A stretch of DNA of 64,000 bases, taken from contig NW_020170389.1 of the NCBI RefSeq assembly GCF_000524195.1, positions 1,636,533 through 1,700,532 of the forward strand, read 5' to 3'. The notes below the pieces were generated by a model, which did not search any database, was not told where the DNA came from, and saw only the letters and a program-made list of their open reading frames with translations. Of this stretch, positions 1 to 12,203 are shown piece after piece. The DNA is from Echinococcus granulosus. Taxonomy: Eukaryota; Platyhelminthes; Cestoda; Cyclophyllidea; Taeniidae. The translations under genes and the position numbers were made by a program. How positions within the stretch are numbered: position 1 is the first letter of the stretch; every line of letters begins with the position of its first letter.

Positions 1-1493
1 CTCAGTCAAATTATGCAATTCAGATGTTAAAAATGTCATTGGTAGTAAGCCAAATGCTATATATCTATAGAAAGCTTTGTTCCTTGGATGCGAACTATAT
101 CTGAACAGGACGTGACAAGCACGAATTTGCGATTTGTAGTGTGCAGTTGAGTTCAGCAATGCGTAAGTCAGCTCATCCATGTTGGAAATAATGCACATGC
201 GCAGAAATTCCCTTTCCATTTTCCTAATTTTCGGCCAGTGCTTATCTGCTACCAAAATTATTTTAAGTAGATTTAACTTCTAATTATTAACAAGCTTACA
301 TTTGCAAATAGACTTTCTACGGAGGAATTTGTCTATTATACCTAAATTTTAGTCTTTTGTAACAAAACCAAGCGCACGCTCAGCTTACTACAACATTTAA
401 GTAAATTGCTCACATTTCTGCTCTTTATTTGTTAATCTGGTGATTCGATAGTTCATAGCACTAGGTGTTTAACTATTCGGGTGATTCCATCTCCGCAGAT
501 TTTACTCGTAACCACCCTAATCACCTAGCTCTTCAATGCTGCAAAAGAACCCAGTCAGAGCAATAAGAACCCTCATATCGGTGACGGCATAAAATACTAT
601 AACGTCATAGAAGGAAGCCATCTTCCACCGGCTGCAAGTCTGCAAATACTTCTAGTAGAAGGGATAGAGATGACGTAAAAGTGGGGAATTAGCCCAGTCT
701 TGCTTTCTGTAGGAAGATTATTAACCGGTGCAACGATACCAGACTACTACAAGCTAAAATGATTTACAAAACAAAGTCATTAAAACCCGGATTATTTGTA
801 CTTAATAGCACAGAATTTGATCACGTGCAAGGGTAACTTTAAAATAATCATGTTAGGGTTATGAAGCTGTTTTCGGTCATAAAGTCCAAATTTATCATAA
901 ACATCTTATGAATATTAAGGCTGCATAAAAATTCTCATCATTTTTCATACAGACAGATTTACCTACAGCGCTAATTTTTTAATTGAAGCTGCTCTTCTGC
1001 TTACGAGCTCTCAAGTAAAAATTTAAAGAGATGATATATCATCATAATAACAGTAAAATTAAGCATTCATTTCTTAACAGGCTTAGAGTGGCATTAGGTT
1101 AGGGAGAAAGAAGGTTTCAGGCCAAATATTTATCCGAAATGCCCACAATCCAATACGAATACCGGCAACAGGCCTTACTTGCTGAAAGAACTAGCAATAC
1201 AAACGTTAACACAACCTTGCAAAAGACCTGGTCACATGCCGTTATTCCAATGACCGCCCAACGAAGCAGTAGAACACATGAAGAATATTACATCTCTAGA
1301 AATCCCCACTTAATAATGGAGGGATATCTGTGATGAGAAGATAGGTTACGCTTGAGAAACTTTTGGTTAGTACCTAGGTACGTTAAAGGTTTTATTTGAG
1401 TGACTATCGTAGAGTTGGTTAAAAAATTCGCATCATAGACCTTCAAATATTTCTTCCAACTCATACAAGGGTTTGAGATAAACGTGTAGATCC
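1..1493. other. No gene recognised
   Basis: AT-rich sequence without a splice-bounded open frame, repeat copy or RNA gene that I can identify. The 64-codon frame at 1139-1333 has no supporting feature. Confidence 0.5.
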
Positions 1494-1672
1494 TTATTTG
1501 TTTGTTTAGTTCTGGGCTTTAATAATGGGCCACTTACGGCTCTGCTATTGTGTTGCCACCGGGCGGCCTGGCCTCCAGGTCATGCCGGTAGTCCTTAAGA
1601 CCTTTCCTACGTCTATGATACGTATTCTGCCCCAGCATTGTGTCTCCTTTGGCCTTTAAGAAAGCCCTCGAA
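1494..1672 (-). repeat. Dispersed ~180-bp repeat, copy 1
   Basis: Reverse-complement copy of the family seen at 50562-50740. Diagnostic words on the plus strand, in order, are TTTGTTTAG, GGGCCACTTACGG, CCGGGCGGCCTGGCCTCCAGG, TCATGCCGGTAGTCC, GTATTCTGCCC and GCATTGTGTCTCCTTTGGCC. No coding capacity. Class unknown: no clear tRNA-like head or terminal inverted repeat. Confidence 0.75.
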
Positions 1673-2225
1673 GTCAACAGGCCTAATGTCTTTTAAAGCC
1701 TTACATTTTTTAAATGTCTGTGCATAATTTAGCGTTAACTATGGGAATATTTTGCACTAAAATGTTTTTTGGACCTCAGTTTATGGTGGACTTCAACGAA
1801 AATTCCTTAAGGCTGGATTGTTTGTTACATGTGCTAAAGCATTTGATCAGCCGTAAAAGGAATTTATTGTCCTTCAACAAGTAAAGTAATAGTTTATCTT
1901 GATTTTAATAAGACTGCAGGTTAAATGATTGGTAAGATATAAATGCTCTTGTGTTATGACCAAAGGGTAAGTTCTAAGAGATGGAAGAATGCAAATTTCT
2001 GTTTGCTCTTTTTCAGAAACTGTATTTTAAGTGCAAACTCAATGTTTCAACAAGCTCTGTACTAATTTTGCAATACCCTCATTTAATCGGACAGCGGAAA
2101 TCCAAAGCCAGTAAGGTGATTTTCTGACCCAAAATATGAAACTGTCAAACCCGTCACTTCTTAAAATAGTTCAAATTGCGTGGTTCTTACCCTTTCAGAC
2201 ATTTATTTATAAGTGATGCATCAAC

Positions 2226-2392
2226 TGTTTGTTGAACGCTTGTTCGGGTGACGGTCCAATTAGGGACTTCGACATTGTATCTCCGCCGGGCTGCCTTGCC
2301 TCCGAGCTGTGCCGGGAGCCTCCTATCCCTACCGTACATCGACAATACACATTCTCTCCAAATATTGTGTCTTCTTACATCTCCTCTGATTT
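2226..2392 (-). repeat. Dispersed ~180-bp repeat, copy 2
   Basis: Second reverse-complement copy, 730 bases from copy 1 and in the same orientation. Matching words in order are TGTTTGTTGAAC, GGTCCAATTAGGGACTTCG, CATTGTATC, CCGGGCTGCCTTGCCTCC, GTACATCGACAATACACATTCT and CAAATATTGTGTCTTCT. More diverged than copies 3 and 6. Confidence 0.7.
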
Positions 2393-4978
2393 TTTTAATG
2401 TTCGTTGATTTAATGCGGCTCTAATGATTAAATATTTTGCTTTCTCTAACAGTTTTGGGCCCGAATTTCCAAAATGTTTACTTTATAATTGTCAAACCAT
2501 TCTAAGAAGCGTCACTGTCTAGCTATAAAGTTCACCAACTGATAATTTAATTTGTACCAAAACCTCCCTTACTGTACGAGACTTTTATGATCCTCTAGAA
2601 TTTAATTTAATAACATTCACTTTAAATCAACAAATACTACACCCAAAACTGTATACCCACAATTTATTATCAACTTTGTCCCTTAATAAAGCAAACTTTC
2701 ACCAAGTTCGCTGCCTAGAGGAAAACAAAATAATCGTTAACTCTTTTGCCCGTCACCCACGAGGAATGCAAAATTTTTACCTCTGCACATAGCTGAAATG
2801 ATAGTGTTACGTGTCAGGTACTGGTGAAACACCGAGGCGCAACGGCTTTTCCAAAAATCCTTGCATCAATCTTAAGAATGCGATATCAAGGTACAGGTCT
2901 GACCAAAATGTCGATATAGCTTACGATCACATGCACGACAAATATGGAACCGCTGGTGGGGTCAAAAGTTATTATTTTAATGAGTATAAGCTAGTGAGAC
3001 AAAAACAAGTTAATAAAAAGTCATCAGAAAACGTAGCGAGTATCGAAGTAGGGCGAAAATTCGTCCGATTTCCCTCATTAGTAGTTACGATAAACATGGG
3101 TCAACACGTTTATTAGTGGTTTTGAAATGTAGATAACAACATTTCAGCAAATGTATTCCGCAATTTTGAAATTGAAATAAATTTTTATCGATTCTTTAAA
3201 GGTGTATTAGTTCAATATTTTCCCCCTTTTAACTAGGCTAGTTAAAATTGCTAAGCCTAATGTGGTTTTCATAAAGATTAACTAAATGGAAATAGTATTA
3301 ATAATAACACAAGTGTTTTAAATGCATCCCCGATATCAATTCAATTCAGACATCCAATGAATTTATGTAAACAATAAAAAGTAAGGTTCGGTGCTTGCAG
3401 AAGTAGTGTCAACGAGCTTGCATATTTTTCCCTAAAAATGGGGTAGAGTTACTTCCCAATCAACAAAAGTGGCAAAGTACCTGCATCAAAAGGTGGTAAT
3501 AAAATCAGAATGTCGAGTATTCTGGCATATAAGGCAGTCTTGTGGGAATCGTGGAAAAATTTCCCTTTCTCGTTCCAAGTTTCGATTGATATTTATTACC
3601 CTAACCGGTATTGGCAAATCCACCACCATATCAAATCCATGAATGAATAAAAATGGGCAAATATACTTTAAATCTCAAAACATGAACATAGTGCAAATTC
3701 ATTCATATTAGTAGCTTTTTTGCTCAAATGTAAGGTAGAAGGAAGTCTAGTATTTATCATAGCCAGAGCCAAAAGCGCCGTGATAGCGAATAAGTTTCTT
3801 CGACTTTACACGATCACGTGGCGATATCAGGTTGCTTAAATTAATCAAGACACTTCGGCTGCTAAGGTGAAAGTTTTATTTTGCAGGATTAATGCAATCA
3901 CCCTTTAAGATTACATTTATAGATTACAATTATATGAATTCTGTATCATTTTACAGGAAAAAACACCTTGCGATTCCCTCTTTTCACAAAAGCACAATTT
4001 TTTCTTAAACTTAATGTCTTTTGCTAAACTATAACACTTCGAAATTAGAGTTTTTATGATAATATTGGAAAAGCTTCATTAGTCTTCTTAGTGGTTGGCT
4101 CTCATTTGGAACACCTTTACATATCAGTAACATCTGTCCATATACACAAAAAACAGCTTAATATGGGACTCATCCTACATCTGGAGTACTTAATGAGGTT
4201 ATCTGTATGACCGTAGACGGTTTACCTAAGAAAGGGGTCGAAATTTTCCTGACCTTTACATCTTACCCATATGCTATGTTAAAAGCAATGATTTGAACCT
4301 ACTTTTATTTACTTCTAGTATTTCTTTTTTAAACAAGGCCATGTTTTCGAAAAGGAGCTTTTTTGAAACGTTTAATTACTGCCAGTGGAACTCATTCAGC
4401 TAAATTCTTCGGAAGGTGATTTTTTGTGAATTATTTTCAAAATTATGACCTTTAATCGATTTAACGCAAAATAGCACATTTGGCTAAAATTGTTTCAAGT
4501 GCTGGCTATATTTTAAGTGATGCTTTTCGTAGGTCAAATGTTTGCTCTCGGGAGGAAACTAGGTGTGCATGTATTAGTGAATTTGGATGATAATGGGCCA
4601 ACTCTTAAGTAAAAAATATTCTTTCCCCTGTTATTCTCCTTAGCCTTGCAAAACGTTTCCATAGGGCCAACATACATTTGCATAAGGACAAAGATTAAGT
4701 AATTTGGCGGGAAAAAATGGCCATTTTTTGAGTAATTTGCTCATTTCAGTAGGCCAAATGGTTACTTAATCTGCTTGGAAAGTAAAAGCTGTTGCTGAGA
4801 TTCCTAATAGGCCAAAAGGAATTACTTGGTGAGTTGTTAGATTTCCTTAAAAACTAACGCTATGAATAATGATTTTCTGGAAGTAAATATTTTAAATAAC
4901 ATTTTCTTATTTATCAAAATGCCTTTGACCATAGTTTTAATTTTCAGAAAACAAAATAAGCTGCGACAGATTATAAAG
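2393..4978. other. No gene recognised
   Basis: AT-rich. The 101-codon frame at 2811-3116 has no upstream acceptor or known motif. From about 4590 to 4820 the words GGCCAA and TTAAGTAA/TTACTTAA recur four times at irregular spacing, possibly an eroded tandem repeat. Confidence 0.45.
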
Positions 4979-5013
4979 TATATAAGCTTTTGAAGCACCT
5001 CTCTCTATCAGTC
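4979..5013 (+). promoter_or_regulatory. TATA-box and initiator pair
   Basis: TATATAAG (4979-4986) is followed 31 bases later by the A of an initiator-like TCAGTC (5008-5013), the spacing typical of animal TATA/Inr core promoters. An 85-codon open frame begins at 5048 but resembles nothing known, and an out-of-frame ATG precedes it. The spacing is suggestive, not decisive. Confidence 0.25.
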
Positions 5014-5305
5014 GCTCCTTGTCGGTGTCTGTTCTTCTTATGCACATATGTTGTTCAGTTCTGTCTGTCACTTAATTGCAGCTTACAGGCCCTTTGACTG
5101 CCCCTCGATGTGTTTATCTAGCGGTTTAACTTCTATTTTGCTCGGTCAGTGCATTTCCTTGGCTTTTATAAAGGTCAATAATCCCAAGCAACCGGTCATG
5201 ACATCGTATGCCTCGATATTATTGCACCCTATCACAAATCTTTTAGGAGCAAAAGTCGACCATTTTTCTATCTTCAGTGCTTGTGACTCTGAAAGGAAGG
5301 AATGA

Positions 5306-7868
5306 AAAATCTAGGAAGTCTCTTCTCGCTATAAGATCTCCGAATGAACGCGCACATCATGTCTTATACATAACAATTATGCTTTTCTTTAAAATCACCG
5401 CATCATTCAGACATCTATGACTGCTTTCAAAGGGATATATTTAAAACGATGCAGTTGTGGACCATCTTCAAACAGTGTCTAGATGGTACTAAAAAGGCTA
5501 TATATGTTAGTGTAATCATCCAACCAAGATGAGCTCAGAAAAAAGATTAAACTTCTTCAAAACATTTACTTCCATATCTATATATTCACAAGAGAAATGA
5601 TTTTTTTCTAAAGTCGTTTCATACGTTCAGAAGCATTTTATTAACAAAGACATCCAATGAGTCATTATCTATAGGTCAAAAAGTGTCTAATTATGGGCAA
5701 TAAAGGGGTTCAGATATAATCGACTAAATTGCCTTCATTTTATTTGGTACAATGCCTTGCTCGCAAATCAAATTGTATCCTAAAACTGATTAATCATCCT
5801 TCAGGTACTTCTAGATCCCTAAATAATTTTTTGTCTTTTGCTTGGAAATTAGAATCTCTTGTGTTCTCCTATAAAATAATCTCTTGATCTAAATTTGGTG
5901 GGGATTGTTGGTTAAAACATATGTGTAAAGAGTGAATTGCATCCGCATTTTATAAATTAAAACCACTTTACAACTAATTGCATCCCTCCTCATCCCTACT
6001 TATTTCATTCTACAAAGCTTGTTTATTTTGCAGAATGGGGCACTTTTCCAAGCCGTTTAATGTTTTAATTTAATTTTAGTGTTATTATGCATCCATGAAT
6101 TTCTTGGAAAGACGAAATGTCACTAGATTTTAATATCTTCGGATGCATCCCACTCTACCATTTTTTGACTGCTCTTACAAAATCTAGTGCTTTTCCAGCA
6201 GCTTAAATCCATTTGTTGCCCTTTTTCTGGACAAGCGATCTCGTGGAAAAAAGACAACTTTTTTGTACAAATGGCTTCGCATAAAGGGGGAAGGAAATGT
6301 CAACAGCGTTTCGTTACACGGTTCTGGGAAGGAGAGAGGGAAGCAGGTGGCGAGATGTAATTCGCAATTTCACTGTGGTGTCCTGTGTGCGTTACCTCTT
6401 CTGAAAGCGGTTAGATCAAAGGTATTTCTCGGGGTAAGCGTGTATGGCTAGGATGATAGTTAAAATTTCTCCCCGTGTCTTGGATGTTGTTGTCTGACCA
6501 TGCTTGCGTATAAGGCGCTTCGGCACTGTAAATTAGCATTTCTGATACAACCTGCATTCCCTCCCGGCTTTTGATCTCACCACCCGATCGTGAAAATTAT
6601 TGGTCACTATTTATTTACAAATAACCAAATGTATACATTTTCTGGGATTTGATGTGAGTTTATGACGCACCAATTTTGTCACATGTTCTGTTTCTGTAAA
6701 ATGATAAATATCCTTGCAGGAAAGAACAATCACAAGTCATTTTTTGCAAAAATCTACTGAGGTTGGAAAATACCTTTAAAAATGGAATTATTTTACTTGA
6801 TGACTGGGTAGTTTGCTCTAAAAGGCAAGTTAAAAGTAATTTAAAATTTGGTCTGTCCTTAAAGATCTCACATTTCAAAAATAAGTAAAATTATTCTTGT
6901 ATATTTATGCCATCCAAGAATTTTAATGAAAGTGAATTTTTCGATCGTTCTGCTCTATTTCATTTTGTAATACGATCTTAGTGAAAGTTTTCAACAAAAT
7001 CCAATTAAAAGGCTTTTTTTCTAAAATAAGCATATATTTACAACTAAATAACCAACGCCTTAATTTTGACAAATGATGATAGCTCTTACAAACACTCGAA
7101 AAAATAATAAAAGTGCCCTAAAGATAATCTTATCATAAGTTTTAGATACTAGGCGCAGAAAATTGTGTATGTTCTATCCGTTTCTGATAAGAAGACAGTA
7201 AAGGCAAGTGATTTTAAATTGCTATAGTTATTCACGCTTTGGAGTAAGTGTTGTTTCGGACTCGGTGAGTCAGATAAGGCCGATTCCTTCGAAGTATGGC
7301 AAAGGTTCTTCACTTTACCCAAGTCTTGATTATTAGAGTCTATCGAGCCAATAATGCTAGATAAAAAGGGAGTGCTTCTGGAAATCTCTTTGGAATTGTA
7401 AGTCTTCCATGCTTTTGATTGTTTAAGAAGTTAGGTCTCGGATACCTATGACTATTAGGAAATCTTGAGATACTCTCATTTTAGCACTGTGAAGAGCTGA
7501 GGACTGTTTCTTAACAGCCTAGAACATTTTTTAATTTTTGAACCAAATTTTAAGACGGTAGCCACTTCTACATGATCTCTGTCCTCATGGAAAAACGATT
7601 TCAACATTTCTATAAGGCGCTTGAAAAGAGGCAAAATAGAACCACTTTTTAAATTAGTATGAAATCCGCTTAAGTGTATTTAGGAAGTCTAATTGCATTT
7701 GTTATAATTACTTTGTTTTCACATGGCCAGAAATTGAGCAATTTTATCCGGATTAGAAAGGAAAATGTGCATGGTCCCTTCTTGAGTTCAAGATTTAAAG
7801 AGTTCGAGGGTTCAAAGCATATGGCGGAGTAAATATACGCCTTGAGCTTTATTTTATTTTTGGTACTC
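5306..7868. other. No gene recognised
   Basis: AT-rich, with a slightly GC-richer patch at 6270-6450 that has no splice or motif support. Nothing else seen. Confidence 0.5.
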
Positions 7869-7930
7869 TATGTCCACAATTAACACATATACTTCAGGAC
7901 AGCTAAGTATATGTGTTAATTGTGGACATA
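7869..7930. repeat. Perfect inverted repeat, 26-bp stem with 10-nt loop
   Basis: The left arm 7869-7894 (starting TATGTCCACAATTAACAC) is the exact reverse complement of the right arm 7905-7930; the loop 7895-7904 is CAGGACAGCT. Beyond one C/T mismatch the pairing continues for three more bases (7865-7867 with 7932-7934). Chance origin is implausible at this length. A short ORF (7870-8052) merely runs across it. Confidence 0.95.
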
Positions 7931-10900
7931 TAGTCGCTGCTGAAGAAAGCGCGTTAGACAAAACGCGAAATAACATCAAGATCAATCCACAAGAAGGTTT
8001 TGATTGGGACTTTTGTACAAAATTAGATTCATTAATAACAAATCCGCTGTAGTATTTAACGCAATTTTAACTCCATAAGAGCAAGTAACATATGGAATCT
8101 ATTTAATGCAGACAAGGCAGACTGTTACGGAAAAAGAATACGTAGGGGAGCCTTATTCCAAAAAGGGGTGAATAATTGAGCTGGGTTATTTGCAGACCAC
8201 TTGATAGTATCGGTACCAGTTTTAAAATCTCTCGAGACTTAGGCAATTAGAAATTCAAATAAGAGCATCCCTTTGGTCAATTTTGGCACAACGTGGTAAA
8301 ATATGAATATTGTAGATCTACTTGGTGATTTCTTAGTGCAGATCAAAGATGTTTATACCAAAAATCTGTCTGCTGACGAATCAAGTTAAAAGAAAAGAAA
8401 AAGACTTAAAATACTTGATTCCGTTCATGATAAATGAACTATGGTGTACTTAGTAAATTATGAAATACTGTGGTGCAAATCGATGAGTCATTTCATGTGC
8501 ATATAAACAGTAATTTAGGGATACCAATATACACTTAATAAACCAGTTCTTCTATGGATATATTTTTTTAGAGGTTAAAGAGGGCGTTTCTGGGACTATT
8601 GTATCACTTAGGCGTTTCTAATCTTGAGGTTTTTCATTAATTGGGATTCTCTCTTTCGTATGGACTTAATTTGTCGATATTATTCAGGACCTATTGTCTT
8701 GACTTTTAAGTTATTCGAATTTAGTAGGGATTTGAATTTAAGTTTGCATTATTTGCTTTGGCTGTAATAGCCTCACGAACATGATTTTAAACTGAAGAAT
8801 TGCCACTGCTTTAAGTGTTAAGAAATTATTGCAGCAGCAGATTGATAGAGTGGTTGCATTTGGTCAGAATAAATGGATTTCCATATGGTCCTTGGCACAA
8901 AATTATAACAGCTGAAAGATGAATGACTATCAGAATAGCGTAGTCAGTTTATGCATGTGTTAATGCTAGAACCTGGGAGAAAAGAAGTGATTGCATAATT
9001 CTTTAAGTGTCACTTTGAGGAAACTTTAAAAAAGTATTGTGATACAGGCCCTACAGGTATAATTTTTTGCATAATAAGGCGATCGTGCGGCTATTTTTGC
9101 TCCTTTAATAGCATATAGTTGCGTGTTGGAGGAAATTTTGTATGGTGACAATCACGTGTGGGTGAAACTACGAAAGCAGACTACTTTGCTGCAAATGCAA
9201 ATGCACATGGAACACAATGACAACGGCGCCAAAGTTTAAAAGCCAAAAATCTTTTATTAAATAGAAATGACGAAGGCTTGTGTGTTATCGTTAGGCAATA
9301 AATCAAGTTGCGAATCCTGTAATTTGTCGAAATCCAGGCAAAATCTTGTAGTAACATGCTGGAAGTATGCGCGATTTTTATTGGACCTTGAGCAAAAATT
9401 TTGGCGTTTTCAAACTAGAACAGGTATTTTACTAGCTCATTAATCATGTATCATTCCCTTTTTTCGTAGATTACACTAATTTGATGTTTCAAAATAGCCT
9501 TCCGATTTATTATTTCTGCCAGATTCTGAAATAAAGGGCTTTATGACTTTTAACTGTTGGGTAAAAACGTCGGTGTTCAGAAGAAATGATTAGAGTTGCA
9601 CATTTCTTCCGTCATTAGCATAATTACCTACATTGCTTATTTTTCTATTACCTTTCTGCAAGAGGGTTTTAATTGATTCTGGCTTTCTTTGCTTGTATTT
9701 TTATAGGCTAAATAAGGGATACTTTGGAATGAAAATACCATTGCCTACTGTTTTCTTTTATAAAATTAGGATTTCATATCTCTCAAGTTCTATGATATGA
9801 AAACAATATTCCTCTTAATATGATCAAAGCTAACCGTTTTGATGTATAACACAAATGTTTATGCTTAAACAACCCATCAAAAAGCTCATTTTCATTTTCA
9901 TCTACGGTGCATTTTTTTATGTCATTCATTTCATTTCTTATTTTCATAATGACGGAACAAACAAAAAGCCTACCATGAATTAATTTAGCTTCCCATACTT
10001 CTTAAAATTAGCAGTAACACTATGCATTAATTAGATTTTGTGCATGCTTGGATCACCCCAATTTTCTATTCACCTGACATCCTGATAAAATTGAAGAAAT
10101 TTATACAAAGCTTTTTCATTGCAAGCCACACAGTGTTATGTATAGTCACCCCCAAATTCCAGTCTATTATTGAATGGCCAGCATTGCCATACTTGCACAT
10201 GCTCTCTACTAATAAACTGTAACATCTTGGGCAGTAAATAAGATATAACTCACAGTCACATTAATTATCTCCGTTCAGAATCTCTATTTAAATGTTTTTC
10301 GATTTATAATGCTTGAATCATAAATTTAATTCACCTTTAAATCAAACGAAGACCTTGCGCTTGAGGCAGGCTGATTAGGCTAAAAATATAAAGGGAAGTG
10401 GGATAAAAATTTATTTTAAATAGAACTGGATTAGCTAGTTTCTACCCTAGTACTTAAATCTTCGCAGATGTTGCAACTACGTTACTTATCCCATAGTTGT
10501 TGTTACTTCTTACTTTAACCTAGTAAAAGAAGAATATTGATGATCTATTTGTGCCTATTCTTTGCTGCATTATGGGGAATGGGGGAGAGGGCAGCCTTTT
10601 TAACGCATCAACTAAATCAGTAAAATATGCTTCCCTAGGACTACTTCTTTAAATGTGATGCAGTTGTTTACACTATCGACGGTATTTTCGTCTTAGGAAT
10701 CCCTGACATGCACATCTTTGTTTTCCGTTGCATTACGAGAAGAAAGTCAATAAAACAATACGTCGAAATACGAAGCAGTGCTTCGATATAAATTGGAGAA
10801 GTTATGTGTGGATGTGTAGGCTTATACCTTTGTTTCTAAATGTGTAATTACTAAATAAAATCCTTTTTTAAATGAATTCTTGATGGGTGGGAAAAGACTC

Positions 10901-12151
10901 TACTTGGGCAGATGTTTTAAATGTTCTATAAGGAACGGAATGGTGTGTAGAACACAGGCAAATATACATGTGAGAGGATCAGCAGCCAATTTACCCATCA
11001 GAAGCTGCTTGATATACGAAAGTGTTCTTTAAAATTGACTTGATCCGCATTACCTGGCAGCAAAGAGAATCAAATTTCAGCGTGACTCTCCCCAATTCCC
11101 AAATATCTGTAGCCTCCCTTATCACTTGTTGAATCATTTACTTGATGTGTCCTAACCTGAGTCACTGAGCTGGTCAGCACATTTCTAATTATCCATGTGA
11201 CAAAAATATACGATGGTTTTTGTCAATCAGAATCTCCGGGTGCCTTTTTCCTTAAATTAACAACTAGAAAATCAGAACGAATATTTTTTTGGACTTTTCA
11301 AACTGCGCAATTTCATAAAGCATTCTACGTCTATTTACATGTGGAAAAATGTCACTAACACGATGTCACATGGAACACTATACGTCAATGTCTGCATGCC
11401 TATCTAATCCCTACTTGATTTACCTTCTATATTAGAGGTGGTCCACTTAATCAAGAACTCGATAGGAAAAGTTTTGATTTCGATATTTTTGGTAATCAAG
11501 ATTTTACTGCATTGGTGAAACAAAGGGATCTTTAATCAAATCTTGGAATGACTGAATGACTAAAAGGAGACCTAAACCAGTTTTCTGTTGGTACAAACCT
11601 CGTGTGGTTATAGCTGCATCGGTTTTATCTACCTCTAAGAAAAAATTTTAGGCCACGTTGTGGGCTAGCATGTTTTTCCTCTGCTGTTTGGTTTTTTATC
11701 TGCAAAAGAACTATAAATTAACCAAGAGGAGAAGAAGACGGAAAGAAGGAAAGGTAAATAATCCGCTTATTATAAATGATTGCTACATACGACTGGAGGC
11801 TTAACAAAGTTAGGGCTGTATTGGCATCCGTCCCATCTTTTCAAATTATAACCATCTATTAGGTCTAAAAATAGCAACGCCCCAATTATAATGATGTCAC
11901 CCCTAAAATTTTCAATGTCTGCAGATATTTGATGCAAGTTTAAATTGTACCAAAACTTAGTCGCTTTCAAAGCTGCTGCGTCTTGCTCTTTGTTGTACTT
12001 CTTATTAAGGCAATAGTGATGAAGGATGGGCCGGGAATTTGAATTTACTTTACTGGCTCAAATCGATCTTCACAATAATATTGCTTTTAGGACTGCACGT
12101 GGTCTGCTGCCGCAGCCTAGTTAGTGGAGTTGTCGCAACAGATGATTTGCA
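7931..12151. other. No gene recognised
   Basis: About 4.2 kb of AT-rich sequence with only short chance frames. No repeat family member or RNA gene recognised. Confidence 0.5.
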
Positions 12152-12203
12152 GTAGTAAGCATTTGCTTTTGCTGCCAATCAGCAAAGGCATACTGCTTGC
12201 TAT
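12152..12203 (+). other. Imperfect 52-nt hairpin
   Basis: Around the loop CCAAT (12175-12179), eleven consecutive pairs (one G-U) form TGCTTTTGCTG with CAGCAAAGGCA. A 3/4-nt internal loop follows, then nine more pairs (two G-U). The size and shape resemble a precursor microRNA, but the loop is small and conservation is unknown. Random imperfect hairpins of this kind do occur in 64 kb. Confidence 0.3.

Noticed and set aside
7870..8052. 60-codon frame starting in the 26-bp hairpin
   Set aside because: The N-terminal codons are simply the two palindrome arms. No domain or promoter.
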